A stretch of DNA of 39,848 nt from Thermomicrobiales bacterium (GTDB lineage Bacteria > Chloroflexota > Chloroflexia > Thermomicrobiales > CADCWN01). The notes beneath the pieces were generated by a model. It was not told the DNA's origin. It saw only the letters and a program-made list of their open reading frames with translations, and searched no databases. The stretch spans positions 3,668 to 43,515 of the forward strand of contig JAUJMV010000002.1 in the NCBI GenBank assembly GCA_030446685.1, in the 5' to 3' direction. The position numbers and the translations under genes were made by a program. Below are positions 16,460 through 24,178 of this stretch, one piece after another (within the stretch, counting starts at the first letter, position 1; the number at the start of each line of letters is the position of its first letter).

Positions 16460-17844
16460 GAGGGGATCACCCGGAACGGGAAGTAGCCGTAGAAGCCGAG
16501 CAGCACCGCGCCGAGGAAGGCCCAGCGCACCAGGCGCGGCGTCTGCGGCGCGTGGAGGAACTGCGCCGCCGCCAGCGCCACCGCGGGGATCGCCGGCAGG
16601 AAGTAGAAGATATACGAGATGCGGTGCGCCAGGAGCGCCGCCGGCCAGAAGGGCGCGTAGGCGGCGACGAAGAGCGCCAGCGCGAGGAACGCGCCGTCGG
16701 TGCGGAACCGCCAGGCGGCGTAGGCGGCGTAGCCGATCGCCAGCGGCACGATGCCGACGATGTAGGGGTTCATCGCGCCGCGGAAGAAAACAATTGGCCG
16801 GGTCGCCTTGACCTGGCCGTTCTCCAGCTCCTGCACGTCGGTGCGCAGGTAGGTCATCTCCACGTCGTTGAGCAGCCACTGCCAGGGGTCGCTCTCCTGC
16901 CCCTGCGGCCCGGCCGGGCGAGTGAGCGCGAAGCCGTAGCTGAAGATGTGGCGGACGTGGTCGACCGGGTTCTTGTAGCTGCTCCAGAAGGTGTCGAGCG
17001 TGCCGAGGAGCCAGGGGAAGGAGACGGCGAAGACGACGAGGGTGATCGCCAGCGGGCGCAGCGGCCGGACGGCCCAGCGCCCCGTGGCGAGCCGGTCGCG
17101 CACGACCCGCAACCCCTCGTAGGCGACGAGCGCGCCGAGGCCGTAGAGCCCGCCGATCTTGCAGAGGGTGGCGGCGACGATCGCCAGCCCCGCCAGGATC
17201 GGGTGGCCGCTCAGGTAGGCGTAGACCCCCGCCAGCAGGAAGGCGACCAGGAAGACGTCGAGCACGCCGATCCGGGCGTGGACGAAGACGAGGTTGTCGA
17301 AGGCGTAGAGGAAGGTCGCGGTCAGCGCCAGCCCCTTGCCGCCGCCGGCCCGCCGCGCGATGCCGTAGACGAAAGGGATCGAGAGGGTGCCGAAGATGAC
17401 GCTGGCCGCCCGCCAGCCCCAGGCGTTGTCGCCGAGGAGGCGCATCGAGGCGGCCATGATCAGCTTGGCCCCCGGCGGGTGCTCGCTGTTCGGATCGAGG
17501 CCGCGCCGCGCGTCGCGGTAGGGGTCCCCCTCCGGCACCGGCAGGCCGAGGATGACGCGCGCGGCGTTGACGTAGTACTTCTCGTCGAAGATCAGCGCGC
17601 CCTCGGGCTTGTCGAGCCAGACGACGCGGAAGAAGAACGAGAGGAGGATCAGCAGGGCGAGGATCAGCGGCGCCCAGTCCGCCGCCCGCAGGCTGCGCTC
17701 GAGCGGGGCCAGGCGCTCCCTGCCGCGCGCCAGACGGCCGCGGAACCGCGCGAGCCGACGGGGGGGCGCCGGTTCGACGAGCGCTTCGGGCGTCTCCGGT
17801 TCGGCCACGATCGGTGCGCGGTCGGGGAGCGCGCGGTCGGTCAT
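16456..17844 (-). CDS. Phospholipid carrier-dependent glycosyltransferase, PMT (GT39) family
   Basis: 462 residues. After a 60-residue cytoplasmic part and first helix, IFDEKYYVNAARVILG (85-100) holds the Asp87-Glu88 pair typical of protein O-mannosyltransferases. SEHPPGAKLIMAASMRLLG and WRAASVIFGTLSIPFVYGIARR follow, which are classic PMT stretches. The C-terminal part (WQWLL, then PYIVGIVPLAIGYAAYAAW and HRISYIFYFLPAIPAVALA) fits the PMT 4TM region. PMT enzymes transfer mannose from a polyprenyl phosphate to Ser/Thr of exported proteins. First gene of the four-gene operon, promoter at 17956-17985. Confidence 0.85.
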   Translation of the reverse strand: MTDRALPDRAPIVAEPETPEALVEPAPPRRLARFRGRLARGRERLAPLERSLRAADWAPLILALLILLSFFFRVVWLDKPEGALIFDEKYYVNAARVILGLPVPEGDPYRDARRGLDPNSEHPPGAKLIMAASMRLLGDNAWGWRAASVIFGTLSIPFVYGIARRAGGGKGLALTATFLYAFDNLVFVHARIGVLDVFLVAFLLAGVYAYLSGHPILAGLAIVAATLCKIGGLYGLGALVAYEGLRVVRDRLATGRWAVRPLRPLAITLVVFAVSFPWLLGTLDTFWSSYKNPVDHVRHIFSYGFALTRPAGPQGQESDPWQWLLNDVEMTYLRTDVQELENGQVKATRPIVFFRGAMNPYIVGIVPLAIGYAAYAAWRFRTDGAFLALALFVAAYAPFWPAALLAHRISYIFYFLPAIPAVALAAAQFLHAPQTPRLVRWAFLGAVLLGFYGYFPFRVIPS

Positions 17845-17955
17845 CCTGTCTGTACCCTACGGCGAATCACGGTCTCGCGCGCGACCCCACCTTGCCCGGC
17901 AGCCGCGCCGGCGGCGGGCGACAATTCGCGCCTCAGAACGGACGATGTTACGGAT

Positions 17956-17985
17956 AGGGTAGCAGCGCGATCGGCGCCGCGTCAA
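17956..17985 (-). promoter_or_regulatory. Promoter of the four-gene glycosyltransferase operon
   Basis: On the minus strand: -35 TTGACG (17985-17980), 18-base spacer, -10 TACCCT (17961-17956) preceded by TGC. Expected transcript start near 17949, about 105 bases before the PMT start. It lies next to the repeat array that follows the S41 gene. Confidence 0.6.
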
Positions 17986-17992
17986 ACCGCGC

Positions 17993-18118
17993 GGAGGGCG
18001 GAGGGCCGAAGGCAGAAGGCAGAAGGCGGAGGGGCGAAAGCCCGCGATCGAAGCCGCTTGCGGCTTCCGACTCCGCCCTCTCTGCCCCCTGCCCTCCGCC
18101 TTCTGCCCTCCGCCCTAC
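17993..18118. repeat. Inverted pair of heptamer arrays downstream of the first S41 gene
   Basis: At 17993-18034 six heptamers run in a row (GGAGGGC twice, CGAAGGC, AGAAGGC twice, GGAGGGG). At 18091-18118 the inverse runs (GCCCTCC, GCCTTCT, GCCCTCC, GCCCTAC), with more degenerate units from 18071. The S41 stop codon (18115-18117) lies inside the last unit. Between them is a small hairpin GAAGCCGCTTGCGGCTTC. The arrays can pair as a long stem and may end the leftward S41 transcript. Confidence 0.85.
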
Positions 18119-19740
18119 GGCTGCGCGGCGAGCCAGTCGAGCGCGGCGTCGAGGACGGGGTCGCCGTTGCCGCCGGGGCGCGGCGCGATCGGCACGTCCG
18201 GCTCGACGCCGACGCGGTTGATCTCGCGATCCTTGGGCGACAAGAACTTCTCGATCGTCACCTCGAGCGCGGAGCCGTCGTCGAGCGGGAAGTAGCTGGC
18301 GACCGCCAGGCAGCCGGCCGTCTTCTGCCCGAAGAGGCGGGCGAAGCCGTAGTCCTGGGCGGCGGCGGCGAACGCCTCGCTCGCCGAGGCCGAGCCGCCG
18401 TTGATCAGCACCGCCAGGGGCTGCTGCGGCGTGAAGTAGGACTGCCCGTTGGTGACGATCGGATCGCGCGTCCCGTCGCGGCTGACCTGGTAGCCGACCG
18501 TCTGCCGCCCCTCCACGAAGCGGCTGGCGATCTGGGCGAAGGTGTTGACGAAGCCGCCGGGGTTGCCGCGCAGGTCGAGCACCCAGCCGGTCACGCCCTG
18601 GCGCTCGAACTCCTCCAGTGCCTGCTGCACCTGCCGCTCGGTCCCCTGCGCGAACTGGTAGAGCTTCATGTAGCCGATCTTCTCGCCGTTCGGGCCGGTC
18701 TTGATCTCGGAGCGGAAGACCGGGATCTGGATGCGGGCACGGGTGAGCGTCACCTGGCGCGGCTGCGCCTCGCCGGGGCGCTGGATCGTCAGGGTGACGT
18801 CGGTTCCCTCCGGACCGATCACCAGCGTGCGGACCTGGTCGGCGTTCAAGTTGGTGACATCGGTGCCGTTGACCGCCAGGAACGCGTCGCCCGATTGCAG
18901 CCCGCCCCGCTCGGCGGGGGTGCCGGGGTAGACCTCGCCGACGGTCAGCGGCTGCGCGGTCGGCTGGATCGTCACGCCGATGCCGACATAATTCGCGGTG
19001 CCTTGCAGGGCGTTGCGCTGCTGCTCGGCCTGCTCGGGGGTGAGGAAGGCGGTGTGGCACTCGTCGACCGCGCGGACGATCCCCTCGATCGTCTCGTAGG
19101 CGAGGGTCGCCTGATCGATGTCGCCGCGGGCCGGCTCGGCCAGCGCCAGGTAGGCCTGCCGGAAGAGCGCCTCATCCTGCCCCGGATCGCCGGTGAAGGT
19201 GGGGCGGGCGACCTGCGGGGTCTTGCCCGAGGCGCGCAGCGTGGCAACCGCCGCGTCGTAGGCCGCGCCGTAGAGGTCCGCCGTGTTCAGCGGGTCGACA
19301 TAGCGGTCGAGCAGCGTGTCGACCGCCTGGACGACCAGATTCGCGCCGACTCCCGGCGCGATGTTGGCCGCGCCGGGCGTGCTGTTCGCGCGGCGCACCG
19401 GCGAGGCGGTGCCGGTGGCGCGGGCCACGGCGCTCGGCGTGCCGCTCGCGCGCGTCGGCGTGGCCGCGCCCGTAATCGGCGCGGCGCCGGTCGCGGTGCT
19501 GGCCGTCGTCGTCGCGCCTGCCGCCGTGGTAGTGGCGCCGGCCGTCGTGCCGGTCGCCACGGTGGAGGCGCCGGTCGTCGTGGAAGCCGCGGCAGGGGTG
19601 GCGGCCGCGGCGCCCTGCGCCGTCGGCGCGCCCGTCCCCGCCATGGCGGTTGGCGGGGCGGTGGTGGTGGCGGTCGGGCCGGCGCCGTTGCTACAGGCGA
19701 CCAGCAGGAGGAGACAGACGACCAGGATCAGACGCTTCAT
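18115..19740 (-). CDS. S41-family peptidase lipoprotein with Cys in place of catalytic Lys (paralogue 1)
   Basis: 541 residues from an ATG at 19740. Signal peptide with lipobox LLVAC ends at Cys16, so it is a surface lipoprotein. A Thr/Ala/Gly linker covers about 18-120. Then comes the N-terminal helical part with DECHTAFLTPEQ, a PDZ domain (GIGVTIQ to GDAFLAVNGTDV), and the S41 core: GYMKLYQF, GWVLDLRGNPGG, and GGSASASEAFAAAAQDYG with nucleophile Ser452. In C-terminal processing proteases Lys follows 25 residues after this Ser (in GKG). Here that position is Cys477 (TAGCLAV). His in DECHT could serve as base, as in other S41 branches; this is a guess. It may cleave exported proteins or be a binding protein. 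A paralogue lies immediately upstream. Confidence 0.85.
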   Translation of the reverse strand: MKRLILVVCLLLLVACSNGAGPTATTTAPPTAMAGTGAPTAQGAAAATPAAASTTTGASTVATGTTAGATTTAAGATTTASTATGAAPITGAATPTRASGTPSAVARATGTASPVRRANSTPGAANIAPGVGANLVVQAVDTLLDRYVDPLNTADLYGAAYDAAVATLRASGKTPQVARPTFTGDPGQDEALFRQAYLALAEPARGDIDQATLAYETIEGIVRAVDECHTAFLTPEQAEQQRNALQGTANYVGIGVTIQPTAQPLTVGEVYPGTPAERGGLQSGDAFLAVNGTDVTNLNADQVRTLVIGPEGTDVTLTIQRPGEAQPRQVTLTRARIQIPVFRSEIKTGPNGEKIGYMKLYQFAQGTERQVQQALEEFERQGVTGWVLDLRGNPGGFVNTFAQIASRFVEGRQTVGYQVSRDGTRDPIVTNGQSYFTPQQPLAVLINGGSASASEAFAAAAQDYGFARLFGQKTAGCLAVASYFPLDDGSALEVTIEKFLSPKDREINRVGVEPDVPIAPRPGGNGDPVLDAALDWLAAQP

Positions 19741-19954
19741 GCTTGTCCTTTTCCGCTTCCGCACGGTTCGGTTAGAGCCCCGTCGCACGCCCGCTGGCGT
19801 GTCCACGCCTATAGCCAGTTTGCTGCCACGGCCGGGCGCAGTCCCCCGGCCCCCCAACGTTGGGGGCAGGAGCAGGCGAGTGTTGGAGCCTGCGGAGAAA
19901 GCTACGCGCCGTCTCCCGCACCCTCTCCCAGCAACGTCGGAAGGCAGGGGGCTG
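19741..19954. other. Gap between S41 paralogues with perfect 16-base palindrome
   Basis: CCCCCAACGTTGGGGG at 19851-19866 is a perfect palindrome, about 110 bases upstream of the start of S41 paralogue 1. Similar degenerate elements lie at about 2671 and 23461. A TATAGG box stands near 19810 (minus strand) without a clear -35. Confidence 0.5.
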
Positions 19955-21295
19955 TCACCGCTGGGACGCCAGCCAGCGGGCCGCGGCGTCGAGGACCGGG
20001 TCGCTCGCGCCGGACGGGTCGGGGGCGACGGCCTCGTCGGGCTGGACGCCGATGCGGTTGATCTCGCGCTTCTTCGGCGAGAGGACCTTCTCGATCGTCA
20101 CCCCCACCGCCGAGCCGTCGGCGAGCGGCTGGGTGACCGCCGCCGCCAGGCAGCCGGCGGTGGTCTGCCCGAAGAGGCGGGCGAAGCCGTAGTCCTGGGC
20201 GGCGGCGGCGAACGCCTCGCTCGCCGAGGCCGACCCCTCGTCGATCAGCACCGCGAAGGGGCGCTGCGGCGTGAAGTACCGATCCCGCTCGACCGCGATC
20301 GTCTCCTCCTTGCCGCCGCGCTCGATCGTGTAGGCGATTGGGTTGCCCTCCTTGAGGAAATGCCCGGCGATCGCCGAGAGGGTGTTGACGTAGCCGCCGC
20401 CGTTGTCGCGCAGGTCGAAGACCCAGCCGGTCACGCCCTGCCGCTCGAACTCCTCCAGCGCCGCGCGAATGTTGTTCTCCGCGCCGGTCGAGAAGGAATA
20501 GAGCTTCATGTAGCCGATCTTCGTCCCGCCCGGCCCGTCCCGGACCTCCGAGGTGAAGACCGGCAAGTTGATCACCTCGCGGGTGATCGTGATGTCGCGC
20601 GGGGCCGGCTCGCCGGGGCGCTGGATGGTCAACCGGACCGGGGTGCCCTCCTTGCCGCGCACCAATGGCGTCACCTGCTCGGCGGTCAGCGTCGAGACGT
20701 CGGTGCCGTCCACCGCGACGATCGCGTCGCCGGCCCGCAGCCCGGCCCGCTCGGCGGGGGTGTTGGGGAAGACCCCGCCGATGACGACCGGGCTGACGCC
20801 CGTCCGGGTCGTCACCCCGATGCCGGCGTAGTTGGCGGTGCCGCTCAGCCGCGCGGTCGTCTGCTGGTACTGCTCGGGGTCGAGGAAGTTGGTGTGGCAC
20901 TCGTCGATCCGCTCGGTGACGCCGCGGATCGCGCCGTAGGCGAGCGCCGTCTGCGCCGCCCCGGCCCCGGCCGGCTCGGCGAGGGCCTGGTAGGCCTGTC
21001 GGAAGGCGTCGGCGTCCTTCTTCTGGTCGCCGGTGAAGGCGGGGCGCTGGCCCGCCGGCTCCCGCCCCGCCTTGCGCGCCTCGGCCGCGGCGGTGTCGTA
21101 GGCGGCGGTGTAGAGGTCGGCGCTGCTGAGCGGATCGACGTAGCGGTCGAGCAGGATGCCGACCGCCTGGGTGATCAGGCTCGCGCCGCTGGCCGGGCTG
21201 TCGGTCGGGCGCGGGGTCGGGGTGGCCGCGCGGCTGCAGGCGACGTTGGTGATGAGGAGCAGGCAGAGACAAATGGCCAGTCCGCGGCGCTGCAT
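19955..21295 (-). CDS. S41-family peptidase lipoprotein with Cys in place of catalytic Lys (paralogue 2)
   Basis: 446 residues from an ATG at 21295. Lipobox near ITNVAC ends at Cys20; the linker after it is short and Pro/Thr-rich, unlike the 100-residue linker of its paralogue. Otherwise the two proteins align almost end to end: DECHTNFLDPEQ, a PDZ domain (GIGVTTR to GDAIVAVDGTDV), GWVFDLRDNGGG and EGSASASEAFAAAAQDYG with Ser357. The position for Lys 25 residues later is again Cys382 (TAGCLAA). The stretch FARLFGQTTAG has Thr where paralogue 1 has Lys. The tandem arrangement shows local duplication; the shared Cys shows the change came before it. Own promoter at 21376-21405. Confidence 0.85.
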   Translation of the reverse strand: MQRRGLAICLCLLLITNVACSRAATPTPRPTDSPASGASLITQAVGILLDRYVDPLSSADLYTAAYDTAAAEARKAGREPAGQRPAFTGDQKKDADAFRQAYQALAEPAGAGAAQTALAYGAIRGVTERIDECHTNFLDPEQYQQTTARLSGTANYAGIGVTTRTGVSPVVIGGVFPNTPAERAGLRAGDAIVAVDGTDVSTLTAEQVTPLVRGKEGTPVRLTIQRPGEPAPRDITITREVINLPVFTSEVRDGPGGTKIGYMKLYSFSTGAENNIRAALEEFERQGVTGWVFDLRDNGGGYVNTLSAIAGHFLKEGNPIAYTIERGGKEETIAVERDRYFTPQRPFAVLIDEGSASASEAFAAAAQDYGFARLFGQTTAGCLAAAVTQPLADGSAVGVTIEKVLSPKKREINRIGVQPDEAVAPDPSGASDPVLDAAARWLASQR

Positions 21296-21375
21296 CGCGT
21301 GTCCCCAGTCGTTACGATCCGGTTGTTTCGATCGTCGCGGCAGCGCCTGGCGACGCCCTACGCGCATTATGGGCA

Positions 21376-21405
21376 ATGCTAGGTGTCCGGCGGGCGCGCT
21401 GTCAA
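21376..21405 (-). promoter_or_regulatory. Promoter of S41 paralogue 2
   Basis: On the minus strand: -35 TTGACA (21405-21400), 18-base spacer, -10 TAGCAT (21381-21376). Transcript start expected near 21369, about 75 bases before the ATG. Confidence 0.6.
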
Positions 21406-21423
21406 TGCGGGCGGGGGGGGTGG

Positions 21424-21625
21424 GCGGCCGCCGGTTGAAACCGGCGTCTCGCGGGCCTGCGGCCACCAAGCCCGCCGCCGCGGGCTGGGACGTATCGAAC
21501 ATCCTTGCCTGCCACGGAGGGCGATGAGTACCGGCGACCCCAGTCCGCGCAGGCGGATTCATGCCCTTCAGGGTGCTTCGTGGCCGCAAGGCCCGTGAGA
21601 CGCCGGCTTCAACCGGCGGCCGCCC
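21424..21625. repeat. Inverted pair of the dispersed multi-hairpin repeat
   Basis: The left arm (about 21424-21490) reads GCCGCCGGTTGAAACCGGCG, then the GGGCCTGCGGCCACCAAG block and CCGCGGGCTGG. The right arm (about 21545-21625) is the same element on the other strand, with CCTTCAGGGTGCTTCGTGGC and GCCGGCTTCAACCGGC. Between them are about 55 unrelated bases. The element itself is a string of small hairpins, and the pair can form one stem of about 70 bases. It sits between the S41 promoter and the end of the M20 gene. Confidence 0.85.
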
Positions 21626-21673
21626 GCCGCCCACTTCTCCTAACCCGTCGCGCGCGGCTCTGGTTTCGGCCGC

Positions 21674-23074
21674 CTACGCCGCGCTCCCCGCCCCCCGCTC
21701 CGCGCCCAGCAGGTCCCACGCCAGCGCGACCAGCATCTTCGTCGCGAGGATCATGCTCTCGATGTCGACCGACTCGTCGATGTTGTGCGCCCCGGATTTG
21801 TTCGGGTCGGCGTCGGGGTGGCTGGGGAGGAAGCCGTAGATGATCGGGCCGAGCGGGCGGACGAGGCGGGAGTCGGTGAAGCCGACCGTCAGGCCGGGGA
21901 CGAAGCCGAGGTCGTCGCGCCCGAGCGCGGCCCCGGTGGCGGCGCGCACGGCGGCGGCGAACGGCGCGGCGGGGCCGTCGTAGGGCGAGGCGCTGGGGAC
22001 GGCGGTGTAGCGGATCGCGAAGCCGACGCCGTCGAGGCCGGCGAGGATCGCGGCGAGCTGGTCGCGCACGTAGCCCTCGTCCTGGTGGGGCAGCGTGCGC
22101 ACGTCGCAGGTGATCCGGCAGCTCTCGGCGACGCTGTTCGACTTCACCCCCGCGTCGATCATCGTCGCGACCAGCGTCATCCGGGTGAGCGCCCGCAGGG
22201 ATGAGCCCCAGGCGGGGTTCTCCCGTTCGAGGTCGGCGGCGATGCGGTCGACGTTCTCCGCGGTGACCGTCTCCCGCACCCCGTAGATCTCGGCGAGCGG
22301 GGCGATCAGGGCCGGGGCGACGTGGCGCTCCGGCTCGTAGGCCGCGATCCGGCGGATCACCTCCTGCGCCTTGTAGATCGCGTTGTCCGCGCGCCACGGC
22401 TGCGAGGCGTGCCAGCCGCGCCCCTTGACCGTGACCTCGACCTCCAGCCGCCCCTTCTCGCCGGTGCTGACCAGGTAGACGAGCCGGCCGTCGGCGGCCT
22501 GCACGGCGGCGCCCCCCCCCTCGTTGATGCCGTAGTCGGCGCGCAGGTCCTCGGGGTGGTGGCGGGCCAGCCAGCCGAAGCCCCACTCGCCGCCGGCCTC
22601 CTCGTCCGCGCCGACCGCCAGGAGCAGGTCGCCGCGCAGGTGGACGCCGGCGCGCTTGAGGAGGATCAGCGCCATCGTCTCGGCGGCGACGGTGCTCTTC
22701 ATGTCGGCCGCGCCGCGCCCCCAGATCCGCCCCTCGGCGACCTCGCCGCCGAAGGGCGGGTGGGTCCAGGCCCCCTCGTCCTCGACCGGCACGACATCGC
22801 TGTGCGAGAGGAGGAGGAGCCGCGGCGTCCCGGCGGTGCCGGGGAGCCGGGCGAGCAGGTTGCCGCGGTTCGGCGCGGACTCGTGGATCTCCGCCCCGAT
22901 CCCCGCCTCCGCCAGCTTGCGCTGCACCAGTTGGGCGGCGGGGGTCTCGTTGCCGGTCGGCATCACCCCGGTGTTGACCGTCGGGATGCGGACCAGATCC
23001 TGGCAGAGGGCGATAATCTCGTCGCGGGCCTCGTCGACCGATGCGAGCAGGCTCTCCAGCGTGGCGGGCGTCAT
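21674..23074 (-). CDS. M20-family metallopeptidase (ArgE/DapE/carboxypeptidase G2 type)
   Basis: 466 residues from an ATG at 23074 with GGAGGAC upstream. Metal ligands are in family order: His91 in LLLSHSDVVP, Asp124 in GRGAADMKS (bridging both zincs), Glu158-Glu159 in GADEEAGG (general base and ligand), and later NEGGG. The dimerisation domain holds VKGRGWHASQPWRADNAI, with the His that completes the site of the partner subunit. The final His ligand fits SGAHNIDESV. Such enzymes remove acyl groups or amino acids from small amides and dipeptides; the substrate is not clear. No signal peptide, so cytoplasmic. Confidence 0.88.
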   Translation of the reverse strand: MTPATLESLLASVDEARDEIIALCQDLVRIPTVNTGVMPTGNETPAAQLVQRKLAEAGIGAEIHESAPNRGNLLARLPGTAGTPRLLLLSHSDVVPVEDEGAWTHPPFGGEVAEGRIWGRGAADMKSTVAAETMALILLKRAGVHLRGDLLLAVGADEEAGGEWGFGWLARHHPEDLRADYGINEGGGAAVQAADGRLVYLVSTGEKGRLEVEVTVKGRGWHASQPWRADNAIYKAQEVIRRIAAYEPERHVAPALIAPLAEIYGVRETVTAENVDRIAADLERENPAWGSSLRALTRMTLVATMIDAGVKSNSVAESCRITCDVRTLPHQDEGYVRDQLAAILAGLDGVGFAIRYTAVPSASPYDGPAAPFAAAVRAATGAALGRDDLGFVPGLTVGFTDSRLVRPLGPIIYGFLPSHPDADPNKSGAHNIDESVDIESMILATKMLVALAWDLLGAERGAGSAA

Positions 23075-23489
23075 GGCGTCCTCCGTGGGCGTGCGGGCGT
23101 TCGGCGTCGGTGGGCGGGCGACCGGCGGAGCGCGCCGGGTGGTGCGGCAGTCGCGGCTGGGAGATCGCCGGGGCGTCATGGTACCATGCGCGGCGGGGCG
23201 GGCACAGGGGCGGCCACCGCGCCACCGACACCTTAGAGGCGTGCGCCGTGGCGGGGTGGCCGGCGGCTGAAGCCGCGCCTGCCGGCCCGCGGGCCACGAA
23301 GCCCCCCTTCGGGGGCTGGGATCGCGACCATGCGCCAGGCTGTCCTCAGCGGCTCACGGTCTGGCTCGGTCCCAGCCCGCGACGGCGGGCTTCGTGGCCC
23401 ACAGGCCGATAGGCGCGGCTTCAGCCGCCGGCCACCGCGCCACCGCGCTATCAATTGGCTCCCCAACGCTGGGGGATGGAGGACTGAAT
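23075..23489. other. Intergenic region with palindrome and repeat pair
   Basis: No gene seen. A perfect palindrome ATGGTACCAT at 23178-23187 lies about 105 bases upstream of the M20 start. An inverted repeat pair fills 23246-23450. A CCCCAACGCTGGGG element lies at about 23461-23474, just before the ribosome site of the next gene. Confidence 0.5.
23246..23450. repeat. Second inverted pair of the dispersed repeat (variant)
   Basis: Left arm 23246-23322: GTGGCCGGCGGCTGAAGCCG, then GGGCCACGAAGCC and GGGGGCTGGGA. Right arm about 23374-23450 is the reverse complement with CCCAGCCCGCGACGGCGGGC and CGGCTTCAGCCGCCGGCCAC. The core hairpin is GGCGGCTGAAGCCG rather than CCGGTTGAAACCGG, so this is a variant with a compensated stem. 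About 50 bases separate the arms. Confidence 0.8.
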
Positions 23490-23759
23490 ATGCGCGAGCA
23501 GACCGGGCAGGATCGGTTCCGGCGCTGGGAGGCGCATCCCGCCTTCCGGCTGCTGCCGTTCCTGATGGCGGCGCTGGCCGCCGTCGCCGCGAGCGGCGGG
23601 GCGCTGGCGCGCGGCGGGCCGCTGCCGGTCGCGGTCGTCGGGGTTTTCCTCGCGATCGGCGCGGTGGCGGTCCTCGTCGCCTGGCGCCGGCCGGTCGCCG
23701 GCGCGCTCTTCATCGCCGCCCTCGCGGCGGTGGTGATTGCCGTCCTCTACGTCCTCTGA
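23490..23759 (+). CDS. Small hydrophobic membrane protein of unknown function
   Basis: 89 residues from an ATG at 23490, with GGAGG eight bases upstream. After about 17 polar residues (REQTGQDRFRRWEAHP) three hydrophobic segments follow, roughly 19-36, 45-63 and 68-88, separated by short Arg-containing turns. No family is recognised. It stands alone between two intergenic repeat regions. The good ribosome site and codon use like its neighbours suggest a real gene. Confidence 0.55.
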   Translation: MREQTGQDRFRRWEAHPAFRLLPFLMAALAAVAASGGALARGGPLPVAVVGVFLAIGAVAVLVAWRRPVAGALFIAALAAVVIAVLYVL

Positions 23760-24178
23760 CACACCGCGGACGCCCGGCGCCGGGAACTCTTTGCGGCCCC
23801 CCGGCGTCTTTATTGCGCGCGGGATCGGGCGCGGGGGAGTGCGCGGACGCCGCCCGCGCGCTCCCGAAGTCGCCATAGCCCCCGTCTGTGGCACCGTTCT
23901 TGCTGCCGGACCGGAACACCGGCGCGAACGGTTCGAGTCTTTGGCGCATCGGCGCCGGTAAAACCGGATTCGGGCAGACGCGAGTGTCGCCGCCCGCCGG
24001 GAGAGCGGGCAGCGCCGCGGGGTGCGGCGCCGGACGTCTCGCGCGGCGGGCATGCCGGGATAGGGGCGTGTTCCGTGGGGGAATGGAACCGCCGGATCGG
24101 GCGGCCGCGATCGCGGTCGCCGAGAGGAAGCAGGGACGGGCGCGGCCCTGGGGGGTCCGCGAAGGAGGAGAGCACCCG
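23760..24178. other. Leader region of the first family-5 binding protein
   Basis: 419 bases without a gene. A strong ribosome site (GAAGGAGGAG) ends it. I found no TTGAC-type promoter. Several GC stems occur (for example CCCGCCGGGAGAGCGGGC near 24000) but no riboswitch class or tRNA is recognised. It is not similar to the leader of the second paralogue. Confidence 0.45.

Noticed and set aside
16441..20061. A 1206-codon open frame on the plus strand
   Set aside because: It lies antisense to the PMT and S41 genes, has no domain and is an Arg/Gly/Asp-rich shadow typical of high-GC DNA.
21561..21839. Open frame beginning MPFRVLRGRK
   Set aside because: It is encoded by the dispersed repeat and the same start appears in the copy at 32.4 kb; a repeat artefact.
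23900..23960. GGTTCGA T-loop-like sequence in the leader of the first family-5 gene, considered as a tRNA or T-box
   Set aside because: No pairing stem around the loop, no acceptor stem and no anticodon arm at the right distance.
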